Positions 7,290-16,328 of a DNA stretch of 64,000 nt are shown here, in pieces (position 1 is the stretch's first letter; every line of letters begins with the position of its first letter). The position numbers were made by a program, and so were the translations under genes. Under the pieces are notes generated by a model that worked only from the letters and a program-made list of their open reading frames with translations, did no database searches and had not been told where the DNA came from. Origin of the DNA: Mycolicibacterium sp. S2-37 (GTDB taxonomy: Bacteria > Actinomycetota > Actinomycetes > Mycobacteriales > Mycobacteriaceae); assembly GCF_017352375.1 (NCBI RefSeq), contig NZ_JAFEVR010000014.1, positions 124,001-188,000 of the forward strand, written 5' to 3'.

Positions 7290-8149
7290 CGACGACCGTT
7301 GTCGCCCTTGGCTATCAGGACGACTGGTGGCAGATCCTCACGTCGACGTTCATGAGCAACGCCCTGATCGGCGGGACGATCGTCGCATTGGCAGCCGGGC
7401 TCATCGGATACTTCGTGGTCGTGCGGAACACCGCGTTCGCCGCCCACGCGTTGGCGCACATCGGCTTGCCGGGTGCGACGGGGGCTGTCCTCGTCGGCCT
7501 GCCCGTGGCTCTGGGTCTGGGAGTCTTCTGCATCGGCGGAGCACTGGTGATCGGTGCGTTGGGCAGGCGGGCCGCTGATCGTGAGGTCGCGACGGGGACG
7601 GTGCTGGCGATGGCCACTGGGCTGGGCCTCCTGTTCAACTCTTTGGCGACCCGCAGTTCCAGCACGATGACGAATGTCTTGTTCGGCAACCTGCTGGCGA
7701 TCACTCAAGAACAACTGGTGACGTTCGCCGTCCTCCTCGCCGTCCTGGCGGTCTGCGTTGGTATCACCTACCGCCCGCTGCTGTTCACGTCGGTCAATCC
7801 GCAAGTGGCCGACGCCAAAGGCGTACCCGTGCGGGGTTTGTCGATCATGTTCATGGTTCTGCTCGGGTTGGCGATCACCATGGCTGTCCAGGCGGTCGGC
7901 ACGCTGCTGTTGTTCGCGCTCGTCGTGACGCCGGCAGCCACGGCGATCATGCTCACGCCGCGGCCGTCGCTGGCGATCGCCCTGTCGACGGTGATCAACC
8001 TCGTTGCGGTCTGGCTCGGCCTGGGCGTGTCGGCGATGTTCAACGCGCCACCGAGTTTCGTCATCGTCACGATCGCGTGCGGCGTCTGGGCGGCAGTGTG
8101 GGCGGGGGAGCGCCTACGTTCGACCAGCGATCGGGTGTTGGTGACCTGA
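7286..8149 (+). CDS. znuB: ZnuB-like zinc ABC transporter permease
   Basis: The 287-residue protein has about eight hydrophobic spans, including LIGGTIVALAAGLIGYFVVV near the start and the family segment FAAHALAHIGLPGATGAVLV, typical of the ABC-3 family of zinc and manganese permeases. The TTG start overlaps the znuC stop by four bases. It is last in the operon; a 65-base gap separates it from the TetR gene. Confidence 0.9.
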   Translation: MTTTVVALGYQDDWWQILTSTFMSNALIGGTIVALAAGLIGYFVVVRNTAFAAHALAHIGLPGATGAVLVGLPVALGLGVFCIGGALVIGALGRRAADREVATGTVLAMATGLGLLFNSLATRSSSTMTNVLFGNLLAITQEQLVTFAVLLAVLAVCVGITYRPLLFTSVNPQVADAKGVPVRGLSIMFMVLLGLAITMAVQAVGTLLLFALVVTPAATAIMLTPRPSLAIALSTVINLVAVWLGLGVSAMFNAPPSFVIVTIACGVWAAVWAGERLRSTSDRVLVT

Positions 8150-8186
8150 CCTCCCGGCCGCCGACGCCGCAACCCGGCAGATCGAA

Positions 8187-8208
8187 TTAAATGAATCCGT
8201 TGATTTAA
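8187..8208. promoter_or_regulatory. Palindromic operator upstream of TetR
   Basis: TTAAAT and ATTTAA arms face each other over 22 bases, with further matches inside. The AT-rich palindrome stands out in GC-rich DNA and ends seven bases before the TetR start. It is the expected autoregulatory site of that regulator. Binding is inferred. Confidence 0.55.
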
Positions 8209-8214
8209 CCGTCT

Positions 8215-8901
8215 GTGACGTGTTCCACTGGGGCGGTGACCGCCGCCAGGCCGCTGCGCACCGAACGTTCCGAGACCACGCGTGAGCTGCTGCTCGCCGC
8301 GGCCGAGCGGTTGTTCGCCGAACGCGGGATGTATGCGGTGTCGAACCGACAGATCAGCGAGGCCGCCGGGCAGGGCAACAACGCCGCGGCGTGTTATCAC
8401 TTCGGCGCCAGAACCGATCTGCTGCGTGCCATCGAAGGCAAACACCGCACACCGATCCAGGAGCTGCGGGCCAGGATGCTCACCGAGATCGAGAGCTCGA
8501 CCGAGTTGCGGGACTGGGTCGGCGCGCTGGTCCGACCGCTCACCGATCACCTTGCCGCACTCGGTAATCCGAGCTGGTACGCCCGGTTCGCCGCTCAGGC
8601 CATGGCCGACCCGGCCTACCGCGACGTCGTCACCCAGGACGCGCTCAGCTCCCCGTTGCTGGTCGAGGTCCTTGACGGCATCACCCGCTGCCTGCCCGAA
8701 CTGCCGAAGCGTGTGCGCTACGAGCGCTCGATGATGGCGCGAAATCTGTTGATGCACACCTGCGCCGAGCACGAGGGCGAGCTCGCCGCGCACGGCCCGC
8801 GCAACCGCTCGAGCTGGCCCGTCGCCGCCGAGGGACTCATCGACGCGATCGTGGGACTGTGGCAGGCACCCGTCCACCAGCTAAGCGAGGGAGCACTGTG
8901 A
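8215..8901 (+). CDS. TetR-family transcriptional regulator
   Basis: The 228-residue protein has an N-terminal TetR helix-turn-helix (RELLLAAAERLFAERG, ISEAAGQGNNAAACYHFGAR), followed by a ligand-binding domain that includes PSWYARFAAQAMADPAYRDV. The GTG at 8215 lacks a ribosome site and starts just after the palindrome; GTG 8236 is an alternative. The stop overlaps the P450 start by GTGA, so regulator and P450 are cotranscribed. It likely senses a substrate or CoA thioester of the downstream pathway; the ligand is not predictable. Confidence 0.85.
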   Translation: MTCSTGAVTAARPLRTERSETTRELLLAAAERLFAERGMYAVSNRQISEAAGQGNNAAACYHFGARTDLLRAIEGKHRTPIQELRARMLTEIESSTELRDWVGALVRPLTDHLAALGNPSWYARFAAQAMADPAYRDVVTQDALSSPLLVEVLDGITRCLPELPKRVRYERSMMARNLLMHTCAEHEGELAAHGPRNRSSWPVAAEGLIDAIVGLWQAPVHQLSEGAL

Positions 8902-10133
8902 CCGACACCTCCGTCTCCGTTCCACCCGTGGGGGAGATACCGGACTTCCCGATGAGCCGCGCACCGGGCTGCCCGTTCGCCCCGCCGCCGACGTCGATGG
9001 CGCTCAACGCCGAGCGCCAACTCAGCCGGGTGCGGATCTGGGACGGCAGCACACCCTGGCTGATCACCGGATACGACGCGATCCGCGCGCTGTTCACCGA
9101 TGCCCGCGCCAGCGTCGACGACCGCAAACCCGGCTATCCGCACTGGAACGAGGGCATGGCGGCCACCGTCGACAAACGGCCCAGGTCGGTGTTCACTTCC
9201 GACGCCGAGGAACACACCCGATTCCGGCGCATGCTGTCGCGTCCATTCACGTTCAAGCGGGTGGAAGCGCTGCGGCCTGCGGTCCAGAAGATCACCGACG
9301 AACACATCGACGCGATCCTCGCCGGCCCGCAGCCGGCCGATCTGGTCACCGCACTCGCCCTTCCGATTCCGTCGCTGGTGATCAGCGAGATGCTGGGCGT
9401 GCCCTACGAGGACGCCGAGTTCTTCCAGGAACAGGCCAACCGCGGAATGAGCCGATACGCCACCGCCGAGGAATCGGCCGCGGGCGCCACCGCACTGGCC
9501 CGTTACCTGGCCAACCTGCTGCGCACCCGGATGACCGACCCGGCAGAGGATCTGGTGTCGGATCTGGCCGAGCGCATCAACGCCGGAGAACTCACAGTGC
9601 GGGAGGCCGCGCAGCTGGCCACCGGAGTGCTGATCGCCGGACACGAGACGACCGCCGGTCAGATCAGCGTCAGCGTGCTCGCGCTGCTCGCCCATCCCGA
9701 CCAGATGGAGTTCCTGCGCGGAGCGCAGGATCCGAAGGTGGTCGCCACGGCCGTCGAAGAACTCATGCGCTACTGCAGCATCATCCAGACCGGGCAGCGC
9801 CGGATCGCCGTCGAGGACATCGAGATCGACGGTGAGACGATCCGCGCCGGCGAGGGCATCATCCTCGATGTCGCGCCCGCGAACTGGGATGCGCGCCAGT
9901 ATCCCGAACCCGACCGGCTGGACCTGCAACGTCAGGACGGGCCGCACGTCGGGTTCGGATACGGCAGACATCAGTGCGTCGGTCAGCAACTGGCGCGCAT
10001 GGAGCTGCAGATCGTCCTGCCGACACTGTTGCGCCGCATCCCCACCATGCGTCTGGCGGTGCCGATCGAGGAGATCCCGCTCAAACACGACGCGCTCGCC
10101 TACGGCGCATACGAACTACCCGTCACGTGGTGA
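8898..10133 (+). CDS. Cytochrome P450 monooxygenase
   Basis: The 411-residue soluble bacterial P450 has the I-helix oxygen-binding motif AGHETTAGQ, the K-helix EELMR, and the heme-binding loop FGYGRHQCVGQQLAR with the thiolate cysteine near residue 360. It resembles the CYP105-like class I enzymes that need a ferredoxin and reductase; neither is encoded beside it. The GTG start follows GAGGGAG and overlaps the TetR stop. It probably hydroxylates the pathway substrate before CoA activation. The CYP family number is not assigned. Confidence 0.9.
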   Translation: MTDTSVSVPPVGEIPDFPMSRAPGCPFAPPPTSMALNAERQLSRVRIWDGSTPWLITGYDAIRALFTDARASVDDRKPGYPHWNEGMAATVDKRPRSVFTSDAEEHTRFRRMLSRPFTFKRVEALRPAVQKITDEHIDAILAGPQPADLVTALALPIPSLVISEMLGVPYEDAEFFQEQANRGMSRYATAEESAAGATALARYLANLLRTRMTDPAEDLVSDLAERINAGELTVREAAQLATGVLIAGHETTAGQISVSVLALLAHPDQMEFLRGAQDPKVVATAVEELMRYCSIIQTGQRRIAVEDIEIDGETIRAGEGIILDVAPANWDARQYPEPDRLDLQRQDGPHVGFGYGRHQCVGQQLARMELQIVLPTLLRRIPTMRLAVPIEEIPLKHDALAYGAYELPVTW

Positions 10134-10178
10134 ACCGGACCGAACCCGAAGCAGTCCCCAACGAAGTGGAGATGAACC

Positions 10179-11150
10179 ATGCCTGAATTCGACTACGAAG
10201 AGTTGAAAAGAGAAGCCGAGCAGTACATCCGGCTCGAGAAAGACCGCAAGAACCGCATCGCGTACATCACCTTCGATCGCCCCGACGCCCAGAACGCGAC
10301 CAGCCTCGGGATGCGGCAGCTCTACGCAGACATGATCCACAAGTGCAACGTCGACGACGACGTCAAGGTCGTCGTCATCCGTGGTGAGGGTGACGATTTC
10401 GGCAGCGGCGGCGATCTGCCCGAGCAGCGCGGCATGATCGAGAACCCCGGGATGCCGCTGCCCCACGAGCTGGCCATCAACGACGACGACGTCAAGTACC
10501 CGCCAGGCGACTCCTATCGGTACCTCTCGACGGTCACCGACTTCTACGCCAAGGCGCGCGCGGGTAACCGTCCGCTGCAGGAACTGCGCAAGGTCAGCAT
10601 CATCGAGGCCAAGGGCTATTGCTACGGCTGGCACTTCTACCAGGCCGGCGACGCCGACCTGGTCATCTCCTCCGAGGACGCGCTGTTCGGCCACCCCGCC
10701 TTCCGCTACGTCGGCTGGGGACCGCGACTGTGGTGGTGGGCCGAGACGATGGGTTTGCGCAAGTTCTCCGAAATGCTGTTCACCGGAAGGCCGTTCAGCG
10801 CCAAAGAGATGTACGACTGCGGCTTCGTCAACAGTGTCGTGCCGCGCGAGGACCTCGAGGCCGAGACGCTCAAGTACGCGATGGCGTGCAGCAAGTCGCG
10901 CCCCACCGACACTGTGGCCGTGCAGAAGGGCTTCCTGGAGATCTACAAGCAGCACAAGGGCGAGTACATGGGCAGCCTGCTCACCGGCATGGTCGAGGGT
11001 ATGTTGCCGATGATCCGCAATGACGTGGAGAACACGGTCGACCTGACCGCAGGAACCTTCGAGAAGGGGCTCAACAACGTCGTCAAGGACAACGACATGA
11101 ACTTTCCGCCCGAATGGCGTCTGAGCAAGTCGGGCCGCGCGAAGCCCTGA
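10179..11150 (+). CDS. Crotonase (enoyl-CoA hydratase/isomerase) superfamily protein, atypical active site
   Basis: The 323-residue protein has the crotonase start RIAYITFDRPDAQNAT and an oxyanion-hole GSGGDLPEQRG. A second region reads AKGYCYGWHFYQAGDADLVI. The position where hydratases carry the second catalytic glutamate reads FGHPAFRYVGWGP, without Glu, and the first catalytic Glu is also not apparent. An ordinary hydratase reaction is therefore doubtful; hydrolase, decarboxylase, lyase or isomerase chemistry is possible. It is about 60 residues longer than typical crotonases. It lies between the P450 and the CoA-transferase with GTGGAG upstream. Confidence 0.8.
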   Translation: MPEFDYEELKREAEQYIRLEKDRKNRIAYITFDRPDAQNATSLGMRQLYADMIHKCNVDDDVKVVVIRGEGDDFGSGGDLPEQRGMIENPGMPLPHELAINDDDVKYPPGDSYRYLSTVTDFYAKARAGNRPLQELRKVSIIEAKGYCYGWHFYQAGDADLVISSEDALFGHPAFRYVGWGPRLWWWAETMGLRKFSEMLFTGRPFSAKEMYDCGFVNSVVPREDLEAETLKYAMACSKSRPTDTVAVQKGFLEIYKQHKGEYMGSLLTGMVEGMLPMIRNDVENTVDLTAGTFEKGLNNVVKDNDMNFPPEWRLSKSGRAKP

Positions 11151-11163
11151 ACGGATCGCTGAC

Positions 11164-13509
11164 GTGTCGGCGCTGACCGGTCTGCGGATCGTCGAACTCG
11201 CCGAGAGCGTGGCCGGCGAGTACTGCGGAAAGCTGCTCGCCGACCTCGGTGCCGACGTGGTCAAGGTGGAGCCGCCCGGAACCGGCAGCGCCACCCGGTC
11301 CATCGCGCCGCGGATCGGGGACGGGCCCGACGGCAGCCTGGTGTTCGGATACCTGAACACCAACAAGCGCTCCGTCGCTATCGACCTCGGGGCACCGGAC
11401 GGACGCCATCACCTGCACCACCTGATCGCCGAGGCCGACGCCGTGGTGGACGACCACGGCGCGGCCTGGCTCGCTGCCGCGCAACTGGCACCGCCCGAGG
11501 CGATCGAACGCCACCCCGGCGTCGTCTTCTGCACGGTCACGCCGTACGGACTCGGTGCCGACGACGACTGGCGTAACACCGCTTCGCTCAACGTCTTCCA
11601 CAGCAGCGGCTGGGGATATCACACGCCCAGCCACGCCGACGCGAGCAGACCGCCGCTCAAAGGTCCGGGCCGATTCCTCACCGACTACGAGGCAGGCCTG
11701 GACGCCGCACTCTGCGTCGCGTCTGCTCTGCTGCATCGGCTGCGCAGCGGTACAGGAGAATTCATCGACGTCTCCGCACAGGCCGCCCTCGTCTCGCGGG
11801 CCGACTGCATCCTCGGACGGTTCCTGGCCGGCGACGTCGACCCGGAACTCACCCGGGCCGGTTACGACCAGCAGGGCCCGGCGTCGTTCTTCGCGTGCGG
11901 CGACGGGTTCGTCTACCTGTACGTGACCAACCGCGCGCACTGGATCGGGATCAAAACCCTGCTGGGTCATCCGGACTGGCTCGATCGGTTCGACGACGAC
12001 TGGCTCGAGTTCTCCGTCACGGCGGAGAAGGTACGGACCTTCCGCGAAGGCTTCGCGACATGGGTCCGCAACCTTCCGCGGGTGGGCGTCTCCGAGCGGG
12101 CGCAACGGGCCGGGGTGCCGTTGGTGCCCGTGAACGACGCATCGGATCTGCTGGCCTCTCCGCAGTACCTGCACCGCGACTTCTTCCGCACCGTGGCCCA
12201 CCCGGTGCTCGGAGCCGCAGCGCACCCCACCGTGCCCTATCGCATGAGCGCCTCGCCGCCCTCGATCCTCTCGCCCGCACCGGCTATCGGTTCTGACCCC
12301 GCCGGTGGCGCGTTCACCGGCCCGCGTCGCACCGCGATCGCGGCACGGGAGTGGACACCGCACCGGGCCCGGGGCGGTCCGCTACAGGGCGTGCGGATCG
12401 TCGAGCTGACCAAGGTCTGGGCGGGTCCATACGCCGGAAAGCTGCTGGCGTTCTTGGGCGCCGAGGTGATCAAGGTCGAGACGGCCGCTCATCCGGAGGA
12501 GATGCGGGCCTACGGCGGCACCGACGTCGACCACGCCCCGTACTTCCTGTCCATCAACCCCGAGATCCTCAGCGTCGACCTCGACATCAAGTCGCCGGCG
12601 GGTATGAATCGGTTGCGCAGTCTCATCGCGCGCAGCGATGTGGTGATCAACAACCTGCGGCCGGGCGCCATGGAGCGCGGCGGTCTCGGCTACGACGACC
12701 TCCGCAGGATCCGCGAGGACATCATCTCGGTGTCGATCAAGATGTGGGGCAACGACGGACCGCTGGGCTATCAGACCGGTTACGCTCCGTGCTTCGCCGC
12801 GCTGTCGGGCCTCGCCGCCCTGGTCGGGTATCCCGGCGGCGGACCGCTGGGTGCCAGCATGCGCTACGGCGATTCGACCGTGGGCACGGCGGCGGCCTTC
12901 GCCACCGTCGCGGCGCTGATCCACCGCGATCTCACCGGCGAGGGGCAGTTCGTCGACGTATCGGCGGTCGAGACGCTGTCCAGCATGGTGGGGGACAGTC
13001 TGTTCGAGCACACGGTAAAGGGCCGGGCGCTGGGCCCCGACGGCAATCGGCACGCCGACATGGCGCCGCACGGCTGCTATCGGTGCGCCGACGGTGAATG
13101 GCTCAGTGTCGCAGTTCGAGACGATGCGCAGTGGCGCGGGCTGTGTGAGGCGCTGGGTGCCGCCGGACTGTGCGACGACCCGCGGTTCGCCACGACCGCG
13201 GCACGCCTGACAGCAGTCGAGCAACTCGACGACATCCTGTGCGATCTGACCGGGCGCGAGTCGGCAACCGTGTTGGCCACGCGGTTGCGCGCTGCCGGTG
13301 TGCCGTCCGCAGGGAGCGCCAACGCCGTCGACGTCCTCGGCGATCAACGGCTCTGGGAGCGGGAGTGCTTCCGATTCGTCTCCGATCACCGCGAAGGACA
13401 ACGCCCGGTGCTGGGCGCATCATGGTCCCTGTCGGTCAATCCGTCCGAGATCAGCCATGGTGCGCCGAATCTCGGTGAGCACAACGACGCCGTGTTCGGT
13501 GCGGATTGA
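11164..13509 (+). CDS. Fused double-domain CaiB/BaiF (class III) CoA-transferase
   Basis: The 781-residue protein is two CaiB/BaiF domains in tandem. Each starts with the family N-terminus: residues about 1-390 with GLRIVELAESVAGEYCGKLL, and about 397-781 with GVRIVELTKVWAGPYAGKLL. The likely nucleophilic aspartates lie in DYEAG of the first half and RYGDSTVG of the second, so both halves may be active or the pair may mimic the usual interlocked dimer. It should move CoA from a donor thioester to a carboxylic acid. The GTG start is 13 bases after the crotonase stop. Confidence 0.88.
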   Translation: MSALTGLRIVELAESVAGEYCGKLLADLGADVVKVEPPGTGSATRSIAPRIGDGPDGSLVFGYLNTNKRSVAIDLGAPDGRHHLHHLIAEADAVVDDHGAAWLAAAQLAPPEAIERHPGVVFCTVTPYGLGADDDWRNTASLNVFHSSGWGYHTPSHADASRPPLKGPGRFLTDYEAGLDAALCVASALLHRLRSGTGEFIDVSAQAALVSRADCILGRFLAGDVDPELTRAGYDQQGPASFFACGDGFVYLYVTNRAHWIGIKTLLGHPDWLDRFDDDWLEFSVTAEKVRTFREGFATWVRNLPRVGVSERAQRAGVPLVPVNDASDLLASPQYLHRDFFRTVAHPVLGAAAHPTVPYRMSASPPSILSPAPAIGSDPAGGAFTGPRRTAIAAREWTPHRARGGPLQGVRIVELTKVWAGPYAGKLLAFLGAEVIKVETAAHPEEMRAYGGTDVDHAPYFLSINPEILSVDLDIKSPAGMNRLRSLIARSDVVINNLRPGAMERGGLGYDDLRRIREDIISVSIKMWGNDGPLGYQTGYAPCFAALSGLAALVGYPGGGPLGASMRYGDSTVGTAAAFATVAALIHRDLTGEGQFVDVSAVETLSSMVGDSLFEHTVKGRALGPDGNRHADMAPHGCYRCADGEWLSVAVRDDAQWRGLCEALGAAGLCDDPRFATTAARLTAVEQLDDILCDLTGRESATVLATRLRAAGVPSAGSANAVDVLGDQRLWERECFRFVSDHREGQRPVLGASWSLSVNPSEISHGAPNLGEHNDAVFGAD

Positions 13510-13519
13510 GAGGAGAGCC

Positions 13520-14281
13520 ATGCCATCGCTGACCGGAAGCGTCGCACTGGTGACCGGAGCCAGCAGCGGTATCGGTGCGGCGAGCGCGGTCGCGCTGGCC
13601 GCCGAAGGCGCGCGGGTGGTGCTGGTCGCCCGGCGCGAGGACCGATTGCGCGACGTCGCTTCGGCGATCACGGCGGCCGGAGGCTCAGCGCTCATTGCGC
13701 CGGCCGACGTCGCCGACCCCGGGCAGGTGAGTGCGGCCGTGCGTCGCGCCGCCGAGGAGTTGGGCCGCCTCGACATCGTGGTGAACAACGCCGGCCTGAT
13801 GCGGATGGGCCCCGCGCTGCAGGCTTCGCTGGACGACTGGAATGCCCTGCTGGCAGTCAACATCCAGGGTGTTCTGAACGTCACCCATGCCGCCCTGCCG
13901 CACCTTGTCGACGCCGCCACCGACTCGCCACGCGGCGTCGCGGACCTGGTCACCGTCAGCTCGACGGCGGGTTGGGTGGCGCGACCCGGTACGGCGGTCT
14001 ACTCAATGACGAAATTCGGCGCCAATGCCTTCAGCGAGGGCCTACGCCAAGAGGTGCTCGGAAAGCGGGTACGGGTCGGCGTCGTCGGACCGGGCACCGT
14101 CGACACCGAGATCGGCGACAGCCTGCCCCCGGATGCCCGGGCCGCGCTGGAGCGCAACACCGCCGGCATGGAGAAGTTGCGGTCCGAGGACGTCGCCGAC
14201 GCCATCACCTACATGGTCACCCGCCCCCGGCGGGTGGCGATCAACCACATGCTGGTGCGCGCCGCGGAACAGACCTGGTGA
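13520..14281 (+). CDS. Short-chain dehydrogenase/reductase
   Basis: The 253-residue classical SDR has TGASSGIG for NAD(P) binding, NNAG, and the catalytic Ser-Tyr-Lys in TVSSTAGW and YSMTK. ARREDRL after strand 2 suggests NADP use. AGGAGA precedes the ATG, 10 bases after the CoA-transferase stop, so it is the last plus-strand gene of the accessory cluster. It probably oxidises a hydroxyl made by the P450 or the crotonase; the substrate is unknown. Confidence 0.85.
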   Translation: MPSLTGSVALVTGASSGIGAASAVALAAEGARVVLVARREDRLRDVASAITAAGGSALIAPADVADPGQVSAAVRRAAEELGRLDIVVNNAGLMRMGPALQASLDDWNALLAVNIQGVLNVTHAALPHLVDAATDSPRGVADLVTVSSTAGWVARPGTAVYSMTKFGANAFSEGLRQEVLGKRVRVGVVGPGTVDTEIGDSLPPDARAALERNTAGMEKLRSEDVADAITYMVTRPRRVAINHMLVRAAEQTW

Positions 14282-14292
14282 GTCCGGTCACC
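14277..14292. terminator. Possible hairpin between convergent genes
   Basis: GGTGA and TCACC flank a six-base loop at the junction where the SDR stop and the P450 stop meet. There is no T-tract, so it would be a weak terminator at best. Confidence 0.25.
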
Positions 14293-15493
14293 CGATCACC
14301 GTCGGCATCGAGTCCCAGCCCCGCACAGTCGATGTCGGGGAGAGTTCCGCTCCGCTGAGGTCGACCTCCCACTCCGGGAAGCGGTCGAGGATCTCGTCGA
14401 GGGCGATCCGGCCCTCCAAGCGGGCCAGGGCGTTGCCGAGGCAGAAGTGTGTGCCCACACCGAACGCCAGATGCTGCTTGGGTTCCCGGTGGATGTCGAA
14501 GACGTCGCCATCGGGGTCGAAGCGCCGATGGTCGCGGTTGCCCGCGCCGGTGAGGAGCATGATCGCGCTGCCCGCGGGCACCGTCCGCCCGTAGTACTCG
14601 ACGTCGCGGGTCACGTAACGGCTGACGTGCGGTGCGGGCGGCTCGAACCGGAGCAGTTCCTCGATCGCGGCCGGGATCAACATTCGGTTCGCGACGAGAT
14701 CGCGACGCTGATCCGGATGCTCGGCCAGGACCTTGCCCGCCCAGCCGATCAGCCGGGTCGTCGTCTCGGCCCCCGCGGTCGCGATCACCTGGAGATAGAG
14801 CAGCAGTTCGTCACGGCCCAGCCGTCGTGTCGCGCCGGTCTCGTCGGCGAACTCGGCGGTGAGCAACTCGGTCATGATGTCGTCGGACGGGTGGTCGGCG
14901 CGCCAGTCGATGAACTCGGCGAACACCTCGCCGGTCGCGATCGCGCCGTTCGGGTTCTCGGTCATCTTGCCGCCACGCTCGGTGCGCAACGTGGAGTCGC
15001 CGTGTTCGACGACGTGCTGCTGGTCGGCTTCGGGGATGCCGAGCAGCATCCCGATCACCCGCATCGGCATCTGTGCGCCGAGGTCGCGGACGAAGTCGAA
15101 GCGTCCCGTGCCGACCAGTGGATCGAGGCAACTCGCGGTGAACTGGCGGATCTTTGGTTCGAGGGCGGCGACCTTGCGGGGAGTGAAGATGCGAGACAGC
15201 AGTTTGCGGTGGATGTTGTGGATCGGCGGATCCTCGAAAATCAGTGTGCCCGGTGGGATCTCCATCCCCGACTTGATGATCTCCAGCACGGCGCCGCGGG
15301 CTGAGCTGAACGTGTCGTGGTCGATGAGCGCGGCGTCGACATCGGCGTACCGGCTCAGCGCCCAGAAGTCGTGCTCGTCGTTGTGGTACAGCGGTGCTTC
15401 CTCGCGCAGCCGGCGGAACATGGGCCACGGGTCGCGATTGAGATCGACGTCCCACGGGTCGTAGTAGACGTCGTTGGCGGTGCTGGTCGTCAC
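14288..15493 (-). CDS. Cytochrome P450 monooxygenase (second of cluster)
   Basis: The 401-residue P450 has an I-helix TAGAETTTR, where Glu replaces the more usual His before Thr-Thr, K-helix EELLR, and heme loop FGVGTHFCLGNALAR with the thiolate cysteine near residue 350. It differs clearly from the first P450 of the cluster, so the two probably act on different positions or steps. AAGGGGAGA precedes the GTG start. It is downstream of the TetR gene at 15588-16199 in the same direction and convergent with the SDR. Confidence 0.9.
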   Translation of the reverse strand: MTTSTANDVYYDPWDVDLNRDPWPMFRRLREEAPLYHNDEHDFWALSRYADVDAALIDHDTFSSARGAVLEIIKSGMEIPPGTLIFEDPPIHNIHRKLLSRIFTPRKVAALEPKIRQFTASCLDPLVGTGRFDFVRDLGAQMPMRVIGMLLGIPEADQQHVVEHGDSTLRTERGGKMTENPNGAIATGEVFAEFIDWRADHPSDDIMTELLTAEFADETGATRRLGRDELLLYLQVIATAGAETTTRLIGWAGKVLAEHPDQRRDLVANRMLIPAAIEELLRFEPPAPHVSRYVTRDVEYYGRTVPAGSAIMLLTGAGNRDHRRFDPDGDVFDIHREPKQHLAFGVGTHFCLGNALARLEGRIALDEILDRFPEWEVDLSGAELSPTSTVRGWDSMPTVIG

Positions 15494-15587
15494 GAGATGT
15501 CTCCCCTTGGTGGCACTCTCGGCTGTCGTCGGCTGTGTGGCCAGTCTGCCGGGATGCGGCGCGCCCCGGGCCGTTTGTACTGTTCGC

Positions 15588-16199
15588 TTAGAAGCGTGCG
15601 GGGTGGTCGGCGTGGAGGAAACCCGCGGCGATGGCAGACATCATCCGGTCGAGTTCCTCCACCGAATCGACGACGCGGTCGCCATGGGCGAACCGCAGCA
15701 GCAGCCCGTTGATGAAGGTCAGCATCACGGTGCTGAGATCGCTGATCACCGCATCGCTGAGCTCGGCGCCCTCGGGTAGGAGCTGCGCCAGGATCTCGTG
15801 GTGCAGCGTGGTGAACGCCTGTGTGCTGCGCTGCAGCGATTCGGCCATCTGCGGGTCGCGGGTGGCCTGCATCGTCAGTTCGTAGCGCGCTCTGGTGCGG
15901 GTCAGCTGCGGTTCGACGCCGGCTCGCATCACCAGTTCGGCCAGCAGCGTCGAGCTCGACGATCCATCGACCACCACTGTCTGCATCGTCGCCATGTCGA
16001 GTTCGTCGAGCCGGTCGGCGATGGCACGCAGCAGCGCCGAACGCGTCCGGAAATGGAAGGACGTGGTGCCGTCGGGGACGCCGGCCCAGCGGTCCACCTT
16101 GAGGTGGCTCAGGCCCTTCGAGCCCTCTGCAGCGAGCAGCGCAATAGCGGCGTCACACAGGTCGTGGCGCCGTTGGGTGGGATTCGGTCTGCGTCTCAT
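15588..16199 (-). CDS. TetR-family transcriptional regulator
   Basis: The 203-residue regulator begins RRRPNPTQRRHDLCDAAIAL and has a helix-turn-helix with VDRWAGVPDGTTSFHFRTRS, an unusual recognition helix. The C-terminal ligand domain includes AELVMRAGVEPQLTRTRARY. It precedes the second P450 by 94 bases on the same strand, so it may regulate itself and that gene. TACACT lies 18 to 13 bases before the ATG and would fit a very short leader. Confidence 0.82.
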   Translation of the reverse strand: MRRRPNPTQRRHDLCDAAIALLAAEGSKGLSHLKVDRWAGVPDGTTSFHFRTRSALLRAIADRLDELDMATMQTVVVDGSSSSTLLAELVMRAGVEPQLTRTRARYELTMQATRDPQMAESLQRSTQAFTTLHHEILAQLLPEGAELSDAVISDLSTVMLTFINGLLLRFAHGDRVVDSVEELDRMMSAIAAGFLHADHPARF

Positions 16200-16328
16200 C
16201 GCGGGTTTCGCAGTGTATCGACGGAGACGAGAACCGGGTGACGGGAATCGACGAATCCGCCACGGGCCACCTCGTGCTCACTCTATCTTCGTAGTGTCTC
16301 GGACTCACCGTCGACGAAAGGGACTCCG

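Noticed and set aside
14288..16199. Long open frames on the opposite strand of the second P450 and second TetR genes
   Set aside because: They show no recognisable motifs and are explained by GC-rich codon bias opposite real genes.
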